NCBI GenBank assembly: GCA_965208815.1
Contig: OZ242357.1
Span: 1,798,001-1,862,000 of the forward strand
DNA from: Bin55 sp009840545
GTDB taxonomy: Bacteria; Pseudomonadota; Gammaproteobacteria; Pseudomonadales; Azotimanducaceae
DNA: 64,000 nt
Reading direction: 5' to 3'
The notes under the pieces are model-generated. The model worked only from the letters and a program-made list of their open reading frames with translations, ran no database searches and was not told where the DNA came from. This document shows, piece after piece, positions 43,893 to 51,902 of this stretch; position 1 is the first letter of the stretch, and each line of letters begins with the position of its first letter. Position numbers and translations under genes: made by a program.

Positions 43893-45158
43893 CTACGCTG
43901 CCTCTAGAACTTCAAGCATTCCACACAATGGCACGCGCATTTGTTCTCGGTCGCTTCGCAACCACTTAATTGATACATTCCGTTCCGACTCTTCGCTTTC
44001 GCCTGCAATGACAGCCCAAATCGCACCCGACTTGTCCGCCCAACGCATTTTTGCTCCCATTCGACCAGGTTCGGTGTGCTCACGAACCCTCAGATTGGTA
44101 CCTTGCCGAATTCGATTAGCAATCTCAGAGAGGTACGACCGTTGTTCTTCACCTAGGGCAATAAGGTAGACGTCCGTGCTTCGATACTCCAATTCTTCTT
44201 GTGTTGCACTATGCAGCAGTGCAATTCGGTCGATTCCGGCAGCAAACCCAATACCGGAAGTAGGTCTGCCTCCTAGTAATTCTATGAGTCCGTCGTAGCG
44301 TCCCCCTGCGCAGATCGCGTCCTGTGCTCCGATCCGGTCGGTAACCCACTCAAAAACGGTGTCTGTGTAATAGTCAAACCCCCTAACTAGCTGATCGGCT
44401 ATCTCATGGGAAATCTGTGCCGCATCCAGCATTTCAAGAACCGTCTCGAATCGCTTAGTTGAGTCTTCGCTGACAAAATCCTTGAGACGGGGTGCCTCTT
44501 TCAAGATACATCGCGTTGTCTCGTTCTTGGAATCCAGAATCCGTAGAGGATTGGAGATCAGGCGTTGCTTGCTGTCCGTGTCTAGATCGTCGCTAAACGG
44601 GTTTAGATATTCGACCAATGCATCCCTAAACTGTGATCGGGCTGCTGCATCACCGATGTTGTTTATGAGTAGTGTTACAGAATCCAGTAATCCGAGCCTC
44701 TCAAATACTTCGGTTACGACATGGACTAGCTCAAAATCAATAGCAGGTCCCGAGTATCCAAACGCTTCGGCTCCAACTTGCTGAAACTGGCGATATCTCC
44801 CAGCTTGGGGTCGCTCGTGACGAAACATTGGTCCCGCGTACCACAGTCTTGGCTTGTCCTCATGAGCCATGCTGTGATTGATTATCGCCCGAGCACAGGA
44901 AGCCGTACCCTCAGGCCTCAATGCCAATTCAGAATTGTCCCTATCGAGAAACGAGTACATCTCCTTTGCCACGGCATCCGTTGACTCTCCAAGACCTCGA
45001 TCGAAGAGATTCTTGGGTTCAACGATCGGCAGTCGAATCTCCTCATAGGAATAGCGATTCAATACATCACGAAAGGCATCTTCGATCAGCGCAATCCGTG
45101 CCGCATCTTCGGGAAGTATGTCACGCATACCCCGGACCGGCTGGATTTTCTGTTTCAC
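43893..45158 (-). CDS. hisS: Histidyl-tRNA synthetase
   Basis: Class II aminoacyl-tRNA synthetase, 421 residues. Visible features are the N-terminal R-G-M-R-D-I-L-P motif, motif 2 around F-R-H-E-R-P-Q-A-G-R-Y-R-Q-F, the histidine-specific G-G-R-Y-D-G-L-I and motif 3 at G-I-G-F-A-A-G-I-D-R. The start is GTG at 45158, overlapping the rodZ stop by GTGA. A normal, intact copy. Confidence 0.97.
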   Translation of the reverse strand: MKQKIQPVRGMRDILPEDAARIALIEDAFRDVLNRYSYEEIRLPIVEPKNLFDRGLGESTDAVAKEMYSFLDRDNSELALRPEGTASCARAIINHSMAHEDKPRLWYAGPMFRHERPQAGRYRQFQQVGAEAFGYSGPAIDFELVHVVTEVFERLGLLDSVTLLINNIGDAAARSQFRDALVEYLNPFSDDLDTDSKQRLISNPLRILDSKNETTRCILKEAPRLKDFVSEDSTKRFETVLEMLDAAQISHEIADQLVRGFDYYTDTVFEWVTDRIGAQDAICAGGRYDGLIELLGGRPTSGIGFAAGIDRIALLHSATQEELEYRSTDVYLIALGEEQRSYLSEIANRIRQGTNLRVREHTEPGRMGAKMRWADKSGAIWAVIAGESEESERNVSIKWLRSDREQMRVPLCGMLEVLEAA

Positions 45159-46267
45159 GGCTGTAATGTGAAGATAGCGGTGTTGTTGCGTTCCGTGTAC
45201 TGCCCTAGTGCAACTTCTTCACCACGATATAGCAACTTTACTGCAGATGCCTTTCCAAGCCTCACTTCAAATGGAGCCTCTCCATCTAGATTCAATTCAG
45301 TTTCCGCTTCCTGAACGCCGTTTACAAGTTGAGCTCCCGTTCCATCCGTCACCTGCACCCAGGAAATGTCATCAAACGTGAATTCAAGGTCGTGACTTTG
45401 TTCTTCAGTAGGATTCTCTACGTCTCCTATTGAGTTCTGTTGCTCGGATTCCTCTGAACCTTGCGAATTGGCCCCCGCTGGAGAGCCGAATTCGCTATCG
45501 GTGAATGGAATACTGGACGGATTGTCCCGGTTAGGCTGGTTGAATAGCTCTCCTCCATCTTCGGAAGTTTCCTCCTCGTCGACTTGAGCATTTGCCGCGT
45601 CGAGTGATTGAAGGGATGAATCTTCGTACGTTGATCCAATTGTGGGCTCGTCGATAGGGTCAAGTGGTTGAGGAGAATCCTCTGACTGCCTGCCCGAAGT
45701 GGTTGAACCACTGTCGTTGACATCTTCGGACGAAACTGATTCACTCTCCTCGATCTGACCGTTGGAGCCTTCGCTAACACTTCCCAACCGTTCTCCTTGA
45801 TTGGTTCCAAACCACCAAATGGCACCGGCGGCAATGAGAATGACGAGAGCAAATACAGCCAATCCAATAATGATTGCACTACCCTGCATGTCTCGAAAGA
45901 ACCCGCCTTTGATTGATCTTCCGAAACTCACCGGAGTTAATTCTTCCCTGCGCGGGTCATTCTCGGTGAGTTGACCAATAACCTCGTCGGGATTGAGTTT
46001 TAGAAACTTGGAATAGTTCCTGACAAACCCTTTCAAGACGCCTTCCGAAGGTATGTCCTCGAAATTGTCGTTTTCAATTGCTTCGAGGTGGACTACCGGA
46101 ATACGAGTGTCTTGATAGACATCCTCCCAGGTCACTTTCAGCTTTTCTCGTTCGGCTCGAAGTCGTTGACCAACAGTTAACCGAGCCTTCGTTTCCTTTG
46201 GGGCGTCAGACGACTTGTCGTCAGCTTGTTTCTGAACTTCGTCGTTCACATTAACGTCCAACGGCAA
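45155..46267 (-). CDS. rodZ: RodZ-like helix-turn-helix cytoskeletal protein
   Basis: Bitopic membrane protein of about 370 residues linking MreB to the cell-wall machinery. It has a cytoplasmic HTH_25 domain (about 30-100), a basic segment, one membrane span (about 129-153), a long acidic and Ser-rich linker, and a C-terminal DUF4115 domain (about 293-370, with S-W-V-Q-V-T-D near its start). The start is uncertain: TTG at 46267 is the first in frame and a GTG follows at 46249. It sits directly before hisS, the usual place, but the neighbouring pilF and ispG genes common in relatives are missing. Confidence 0.85.
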   Translation of the reverse strand: MPLDVNVNDEVQKQADDKSSDAPKETKARLTVGQRLRAEREKLKVTWEDVYQDTRIPVVHLEAIENDNFEDIPSEGVLKGFVRNYSKFLKLNPDEVIGQLTENDPRREELTPVSFGRSIKGGFFRDMQGSAIIIGLAVFALVILIAAGAIWWFGTNQGERLGSVSEGSNGQIEESESVSSEDVNDSGSTTSGRQSEDSPQPLDPIDEPTIGSTYEDSSLQSLDAANAQVDEEETSEDGGELFNQPNRDNPSSIPFTDSEFGSPAGANSQGSEESEQQNSIGDVENPTEEQSHDLEFTFDDISWVQVTDGTGAQLVNGVQEAETELNLDGEAPFEVRLGKASAVKLLYRGEEVALGQYTERNNTAIFTLQP

Positions 46268-46375
46268 CCATTTGACAAAGATAGATGTTGAGTGTGTGTC
46301 TTAAGTGCGAGTTCATGGGACGTATGAACATCGCCAAACCACTATCGTGCGGACTGAACCGTAGCGAACGTAATT

Positions 46376-47494
46376 TTACAATGCTGAAGTGCTTTGTAAT
46401 TCGCGATAGCGTTCCCGCCGTCGAGTCTTGTCTGCAAAACTGCCCACGAGTTGCCCACAAGCCGCATCTATGTCCAATCCTCGTGTCTTTCTATGAGTAA
46501 CCATTATCTTGTTGTCCATTAAGACTCTTTGAAAACTCTGCAGACGATTCAGGCTTGGTCTCTGTAAATCTGAACACTCTATGGGATTGAACTGAATAAG
46601 GTTGACCTTGCAACGAAAATCGCGCAACAGTCTTGAAAGGTCCAGGGCCAACGCGTCTGAATCGTTGACGCTGTGAATGAGCGTATATTCAATAGTCACT
46701 ATCCGCCGATCTCCCAAAGACTCTAAGTACTCGCGACATGCATTCAACAATTCTTTAATCGGATACTTTCGATTGATCGGAACTAGATAGTCACGTAGCT
46801 CGTCGTTTGGGGCGTGAAGGGAGACCGCTAGCGAAGCTTCTGTACGTCCACACATATCCAATATCCGAGGAACGACTCCAGCGGTACTGATTGTGACGCG
46901 ACGTTTCGATAGTCCAAAGGCTAAGTCATCCATGAAGATGTCGCTTGCTGTCATAGCAGACTCGAAATTCATGAGAGGCTCGCCCATTCCCATGAATACG
47001 ATATTCGTAAGTTCGCCTCGACTGTCCTCTTGTGCAAGCCAGTCGCGAGCGAGTATTGCTTGGCCCACCATGTCTTCAACGCGAAGGTTTCCGGCGAATC
47101 CCTGTTTACCCGTAGCACAGAATGCGCAATCCAGCGAACAACCACGTTGAGACGAAATACACAGCGTGTTTCTCCTTCCGTCCGGGATTAATACGCTTTC
47201 AACTGCTCCACCATCTATTGTCTCCACGATCCACTTTGCAGTTCCATCGCTTGATACAGATTCGTGTAGGGCGGTCGGCAATGTGACGTCCGTCACGGAG
47301 GACAGTTCTGCACGAAACATCTTGGATAAGTTCGTCATGGCCCCAATGTCGAGTTCGCGTTCGTGGTAAAGCCACTTCAGTACCTGATTCGCGCGATAGG
47401 GACGGTCGTCAATTCGACGCAGAAAGTTCGCCAGCTGCTCTCTCGATACACCGAACAGGTTTGTTCGCTCTTCGACTAGATCCCGAGGGCACAT
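46376..47494 (-). CDS. rlmN: 23S rRNA (A2503-C2) methyltransferase RlmN
   Basis: Radical-SAM enzyme that methylates A2503 of 23S rRNA and A37 of some tRNAs. The 4Fe-4S motif is C-S-L-D-C-A-F-C. Other family segments are V-F-M-G-M-G-E-P-L-M-N and V-S-L-H-A-P-N-D. Length 372 residues. It is two bases downstream of ndk and in the same operon, an order shared with E. coli. Confidence 0.96.
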   Translation of the reverse strand: MCPRDLVEERTNLFGVSREQLANFLRRIDDRPYRANQVLKWLYHERELDIGAMTNLSKMFRAELSSVTDVTLPTALHESVSSDGTAKWIVETIDGGAVESVLIPDGRRNTLCISSQRGCSLDCAFCATGKQGFAGNLRVEDMVGQAILARDWLAQEDSRGELTNIVFMGMGEPLMNFESAMTASDIFMDDLAFGLSKRRVTISTAGVVPRILDMCGRTEASLAVSLHAPNDELRDYLVPINRKYPIKELLNACREYLESLGDRRIVTIEYTLIHSVNDSDALALDLSRLLRDFRCKVNLIQFNPIECSDLQRPSLNRLQSFQRVLMDNKIMVTHRKTRGLDIDAACGQLVGSFADKTRRRERYRELQSTSAL

Positions 47495-47496
47495 TC

Positions 47497-47925
47497 CTAG
47501 CCTGGAGAATGAATCTCGTTCGGTGCAAAAAAGAACTCAATCTCGCGATTGGCTGACTGAGGAGAGTCAGAACCGTGAACGCCGTTCTCATCGAGGCTGT
47601 CTCCATACTTGTCTCGAATTGTGCCAGGCTCAGCCTCAGCGGGGTTTGTAGCTCCCATGATTGTTCGATTGTGTTTGATGGCATTTTCGCCTTCCAAAAC
47701 TTGAACGCATATGGGACCAGAACTCATGAACTCACAGAGATTCCTGTAGAAGGGTCTTTCCTCATGTTCCCGGTAAAACTCTTGCGCCCGCTCGAAGGAC
47801 AGATGAATCATTTGCAGGGCAACAATCTTTAGTCCTTCCGATTCAAATCTGGAGAAGATGTCTCCGATTGCGTTTTTTCTCACCGCGTTGGGTTTGATAA
47901 TGGACAATGTACGTTCAATTGACAT
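47497..47925 (-). CDS. ndk: Nucleoside-diphosphate kinase
   Basis: Transfers phosphate between nucleoside triphosphates and diphosphates, 142 residues. The start is set by the family N-terminus S-I-E-R-T-L-S-I-I-K-P at ATG 47925, although the frame is open to 48009. The active-site His is in N-G-V-H-G-S-D-S, with the M-G-A-T-N-P-A-E-A-x-P-G-T-I-R segment before it. Intact copy. Confidence 0.97.
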   Translation of the reverse strand: MSIERTLSIIKPNAVRKNAIGDIFSRFESEGLKIVALQMIHLSFERAQEFYREHEERPFYRNLCEFMSSGPICVQVLEGENAIKHNRTIMGATNPAEAEPGTIRDKYGDSLDENGVHGSDSPQSANREIEFFFAPNEIHSPG

Positions 47926-48050
47926 ATTCGGAATTCTGTTGCGATGTTTCGCGAGTTCTTGAATGAAGTGGAGACTGTAGTCTTGTGGCCCACACGAGCG
48001 ACGAACCACGCGTGAAAAGAAGCTGTCTAAACCAACAAGACTAGCGCATC

Positions 48051-49235
48051 CTATTGTACGAACTGCTCTGAACCTTCGCGCAGTGTTGACACAATTTCAG
48101 ATACTCGCCTAGCAGCGTAGTCCACGTCTTCTTTGGTAGTAAACCTTCCTATGGAAAACCGTATGGAACTAGCTGCCAGTTCATGAGGTATCTCGAGTTC
48201 GCGAAGGACATACGACGGTTCCACCGTGGCTGATGTACAGGCCGATCCCGATGAAACAGCAACGTCGTCAAGTGCCATGAGCAATGACTCGTCCTGTACG
48301 CCATCAAACGCTACGTTGAGAATACCGGGCACCCGATGCAATTCACTGCCATTGAGAGTGGCACCAGGAACTTGCTGCAGATGAGACCAAAAACGCTTAC
48401 GCAATCTCAGAATTCTTGCACTCTCAGTCTCTAGCTCTTGTGTACATATTCGCGCTGCAGCTCCTATTCCCACAATCTGGTGCGTCGCTAGAGTCCCAGA
48501 CCTCACGCCCCGTTCGTGACCGCCGCCGTGAATCATGGCTGCGATGCGAATCGGAGGCTCTCTCCGTATGTAAAGCGCGCCTATCCCCTTGGGGCCATAT
48601 ATCTTGTGACCTGAAATGCTGAGCAAGTCAATCTTCATTTGCTCTACGTCAACTGGAATCTTTCCAACGCTCTGTGCACCGTCCACGTGAAACACTACAT
48701 TTCGACTTCGGCACACTTCGCCAATCGACTGGACGTCATTGACAACTCCTATTTCGTTGTTTACATGCATTACAGAAACAACAAATGTATCGTCGGTAAT
48801 CGCCTTTTCGATCGATTCTGGATGGACCAAGCCTTCGTTGTCCGGCTTGACATAGGTGACACGGGTACCGCAATGCTCCAAGTATTGACATGTATCTAGA
48901 ACAGCTTTGTGTTCATAGGAAGAAGTCACAATGTGGTTTCGCTGATCGATTTCAGCCAGTCCTTTGATTGCAAGATTGTCGGATTCGGTAGCTCCAGAGG
49001 TCCAAGCGATCTCCAAAGGATCTGCTCCAATGAGATTGGCCAGTTCGACACGGGCCTTTTCGACGAGTTCTTCCGCTTCCCATCCGAACACATGCGAACT
49101 GCTGGCGGGATTCCCGAAATTCCCATCCATCATGAGGCAAGAACTCATCCGATGAGCAACACGAGGATCCACCGGCGTTGTGGCGGCATAGTCCATGTAT
49201 AGTGCTCTGGATCGGTGATCCACGGCGTTAGTCAC
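48051..49235 (-). CDS. iscS: Cysteine desulfurase IscS-like
   Basis: PLP enzyme releasing sulfur from cysteine for Fe-S clusters and tRNA thiolation, 394 residues. The N-terminus Y-M-D-Y-A-A-T-T-P-V-D-P, the PLP lysine in S-G-H-K-I-Y-G-P-K-G and the mobile active-site Cys in S-S-G-S-A-C-T-S-A identify the IscS group. The start GTG at 49235 is chosen, though GTG 49223 is possible. It lies downstream of trmJ as in E. coli, but iscR, iscU, iscA, hscBA and fdx are not next to it, so the cluster has been reduced or moved. Confidence 0.93.
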   Translation of the reverse strand: MTNAVDHRSRALYMDYAATTPVDPRVAHRMSSCLMMDGNFGNPASSSHVFGWEAEELVEKARVELANLIGADPLEIAWTSGATESDNLAIKGLAEIDQRNHIVTSSYEHKAVLDTCQYLEHCGTRVTYVKPDNEGLVHPESIEKAITDDTFVVSVMHVNNEIGVVNDVQSIGEVCRSRNVVFHVDGAQSVGKIPVDVEQMKIDLLSISGHKIYGPKGIGALYIRREPPIRIAAMIHGGGHERGVRSGTLATHQIVGIGAAARICTQELETESARILRLRKRFWSHLQQVPGATLNGSELHRVPGILNVAFDGVQDESLLMALDDVAVSSGSACTSATVEPSYVLRELEIPHELAASSIRFSIGRFTTKEDVDYAARRVSEIVSTLREGSEQFVQ

Positions 49236-49305
49236 TCCGTTAAGTGAGGTTCGTCACTCTGAATTATGTTACAAGCAACAAATGAACCAAAGTGGTGTTG
49301 CGTAC

Positions 49306-50028
49306 CTAGTTCTTGTGTGTCGCCTTCTCAATGTGTGAGAGTATTCCGCGCAGAATCTGCACTTCAGTCTGATCGAGATCGGAACAACTAAACAGTCTAC
49401 GAAGCCTTGTCATGGCCTCTCGAGGGTTTTCGGGATCATAGAAGTCGATCTCGGTTAGCACAGATTCCAGATGAGCGAAGAACGACCCGAGTTCCTGATG
49501 CGTTGCCAGCGGTCGATCCCACGCGTTCTCTGTGGGACTTGCTTGGCTGCGCACTCGAAAGAGATCATACGCGACCACCTGTACAGCCATGGCCAAATTC
49601 AGTGAACCGTAATTACTACTTGACGGAATCTGTACCTGCATATTGCACAGGTTTAGTTCATCGTTTGTCAGACCGCTGTCTTCGCGCCCGAACACAACAC
49701 TAACAATGTCCGTAGACGAATACTCTTTGTGAACATGTTCCGCAAACTCGGTAGAGTTCATAACCGGCCACGGTATGTGACGACTCCTTGCACTTGTAGC
49801 AGCGGTTAGGACGCTTGGAGCTAGTGCTGCTTCAAGTGTATTGAAAACTACCGTGCTTTCGACTACATCCAATGCACCAGCCGCACGCCAGTCGGCTTGT
49901 GGGTCAGGGAATCGCTTTGGGTTGACAAGAACCAATTTAGACAATCCCATCGTCTTCATTGCACGCGCGGCTCCGCCGATGTTTCCTGGATGGGACGGTT
50001 CTACTAGAACAATTTGTACTTCACACAT
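49306..50028 (-). CDS. trmJ: tRNA (Cm32/Um32) methyltransferase TrmJ
   Basis: SPOUT-class methyltransferase modifying the ribose at position 32 of tRNA, 240 residues. Family landmarks are V-E-P-S-H-P-G-N-I-G-G-A-A-R-A-M-K, V-F-G-R-E-D-S-G-L-T-N-E/D-E-L and the SAM-knot segment Y-G-S-L-N-L-A-M-A-V-Q. It is divergent from suhB with a 100-bp gap, the arrangement known from E. coli. Confidence 0.95.
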   Translation of the reverse strand: MCEVQIVLVEPSHPGNIGGAARAMKTMGLSKLVLVNPKRFPDPQADWRAAGALDVVESTVVFNTLEAALAPSVLTAATSARSRHIPWPVMNSTEFAEHVHKEYSSTDIVSVVFGREDSGLTNDELNLCNMQVQIPSSSNYGSLNLAMAVQVVAYDLFRVRSQASPTENAWDRPLATHQELGSFFAHLESVLTEIDFYDPENPREAMTRLRRLFSCSDLDQTEVQILRGILSHIEKATHKN

Positions 50029-50129
50029 GACTGTCGAGTATTCACGCTACGTGTAACAAATAGCGCTCGATACTCCTTATACGTGTCATACGTGCTAGCA
50101 TTCGCACCGTTAAGTCCTCGGGAACAGTC

Positions 50130-50975
50130 TTGCACCCACACGTTCGCATTGGTTTGCGAGCCGCTCGGCAATGCGGTCAAAGCCTGCTTCGAACATTTGA
50201 TCGACCCCCAGCGAGCCGCATGGGGCGTCGCGCATTGCATGAATATACATTAGCGACAAACAATTACCTTTTCCAGAACATTCAAGAGTCAATTCGAAAC
50301 GCATATCCCGATCACAAGATTGCACAAGATCCGACGGAATTGCCTGAGGAATCCTCCACTACTTGGCTTTTGCAGCCTTTAGATGGCGAAACCAATTTCT
50401 TGCGTTCGTTACAGAACTACTGTGCAGTTATCGGTATTTTCGAGGGCCGAATTCTTCAACACTCCATTGTCTACGACTACCTGCAAGACGAGGAGTACTA
50501 CGCATCCAGAGATGAAACAGCTATGGTCAACCAGAATCGGCTGCGGGTGTCGAGAATCGAAGCGTTGTCAGACGCAGTGATTGCGTACGCCGATTGCTCA
50601 GAATTAAGAGCTCTAGAAGATAGTGGCATGCAACGAGTACAGTCAGCCCTCAACAATGCAATCAAGCATGTTCGTGTATGCGGCTCAATGGGTTTGGATG
50701 TAGCCCAGGTGGCAAGAGGAAGAATCGACGCATTGGTTGCAACTGTAAATCCGCAAGACAGAGTGCTTCAATGCACCTCACTATTGATCAAGGAAGCGGG
50801 TGGCTTCTTGACAAACATCCCTCAGCAGGTGGAATCGGAATCAATAATTGTTGCTGCGAATCCGAGACTAAATCAAACGATCACCGCAATGATTAAGACT
50901 CACCTTGGTTCTGAGACGCAAAGGCTGAGTAGGAAAGAAGGAGTCTCCGCCCGACAAGGTGTAAACCGAAACTAG
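50130..50975 (+). CDS. suhB: SuhB homologue lacking metal-binding residues
   Basis: Inositol-monophosphatase-family protein of 281 residues. The TTG at 50130 reproduces the SuhB start (M-H-P, then R-A-A-R), and its place beside trmJ is the suhB locus. The active site is not conserved. The family D-P-L-D-G-T-T-N reads Q82-P-L-D-G-E-T-N here, the E-E-S metal loop reads Q-D-P, and the P-W-D segment reads P-Q-D. Phosphatase activity is therefore doubtful. In E. coli SuhB has a catalysis-independent role in rRNA transcription antitermination with NusA, and this copy could keep only that. No frame damage; it appears to be under selection. Confidence 0.85.
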   Translation: MHPHVRIGLRAARQCGQSLLRTFDRPPASRMGRRALHEYTLATNNYLFQNIQESIRNAYPDHKIAQDPTELPEESSTTWLLQPLDGETNFLRSLQNYCAVIGIFEGRILQHSIVYDYLQDEEYYASRDETAMVNQNRLRVSRIEALSDAVIAYADCSELRALEDSGMQRVQSALNNAIKHVRVCGSMGLDVAQVARGRIDALVATVNPQDRVLQCTSLLIKEAGGFLTNIPQQVESESIIVAANPRLNQTITAMIKTHLGSETQRLSRKEGVSARQGVNRN

Positions 50976-50984
50976 GTCCGGTTT

Positions 50985-51902
50985 CTAGCGTCGTACGAGA
51001 TCTCCACCTTCCTTCTCGGGAACGGCCAAGTCTTCGCCTTGAATCCCAAGCATTACCAGCATGCTTGCAGCGATGTAAATGGACGAGTAAGTACCGACTA
51101 TCACACCGATAGTCAGCGCGGATGCAAATCCTCTTAGTTGCTCTCCCCCTGCAATGAGTAGTGCTAGCAACACCAGCAAAGTTGTCAAGGACGTAACCAA
51201 GGTTCTGCCAAGCATTTGGTTGAGGGAGCGATTGATGACATCAATGGCCGTACCCCTCTTTATTGACCTGAAGTTCTCTCGTATTCGGTCCGACACGACA
51301 ATGGTGTCGTTCAAGGAATAGCCAATTACGGCAAGCAAAGCCGCCAGTTCCGGGAGATCAAATGTCCATTGGAAGACCGAGAAGATCCCAACGACAATGA
51401 GAACGTCGTGAATCAGAGCTGCGACTGCACCTAGGGCAAACTTTCCCGTGAACCGAAACATGATGTAGATCATCACAGAAATGAGGGCGATGAGCAGAGC
51501 CAATCCACCTTGTTCGGTAAGCTCGTTGCCTACCGCCGGTCCCACATAATCGGATCTCCGCAGGTCGACTGAAGCGTAGCGCTCGACTAACATCGAATGG
51601 ATGCTGTCCCCCACCTGAGACTGGTCTACGCTGGTGTCTTCCCCAGGCGGCACTCGGATCACAATCTCTGTTTCAGACCCGAGGTTTTGCACCACCGTGT
51701 TTTCGTAGCCAGCTTGCTCCAAGATCGCACGAACCTCTACAGGTTCGACTGGCGACTCGAATCCAATTTCCACCAAGACGCCGCCGGTGAATCCCAATCC
51801 ACGGTTGATGCCGAAGAACACAAGCGAAACAACGGATACCACCAACAGAGTCACAGACACCACTAGTGCGTAATGCCGCTTGGACATGAAGTCGATGTTC
51901 AT
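50985..51902 (-). CDS. secF: Protein-export membrane protein SecF
   Basis: Partner of SecD that drives the late, proton-dependent step of protein export, 305 residues with six membrane segments and the family stretches G-L-x-F-T-G-G and G-Y-S-L-N-D-T-I-V-V-S-D-R-I-R-E-N. Its ATG at 51902 shares one base with the secD stop (TGATG), so translation is coupled; a GTG at 51911 is also in frame. The gene ends 9 bp from the convergent suhB. Confidence 0.95.
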   Translation of the reverse strand: MNIDFMSKRHYALVVSVTLLVVSVVSLVFFGINRGLGFTGGVLVEIGFESPVEPVEVRAILEQAGYENTVVQNLGSETEIVIRVPPGEDTSVDQSQVGDSIHSMLVERYASVDLRRSDYVGPAVGNELTEQGGLALLIALISVMIYIMFRFTGKFALGAVAALIHDVLIVVGIFSVFQWTFDLPELAALLAVIGYSLNDTIVVSDRIRENFRSIKRGTAIDVINRSLNQMLGRTLVTSLTTLLVLLALLIAGGEQLRGFASALTIGVIVGTYSSIYIAASMLVMLGIQGEDLAVPEKEGGDLVRR

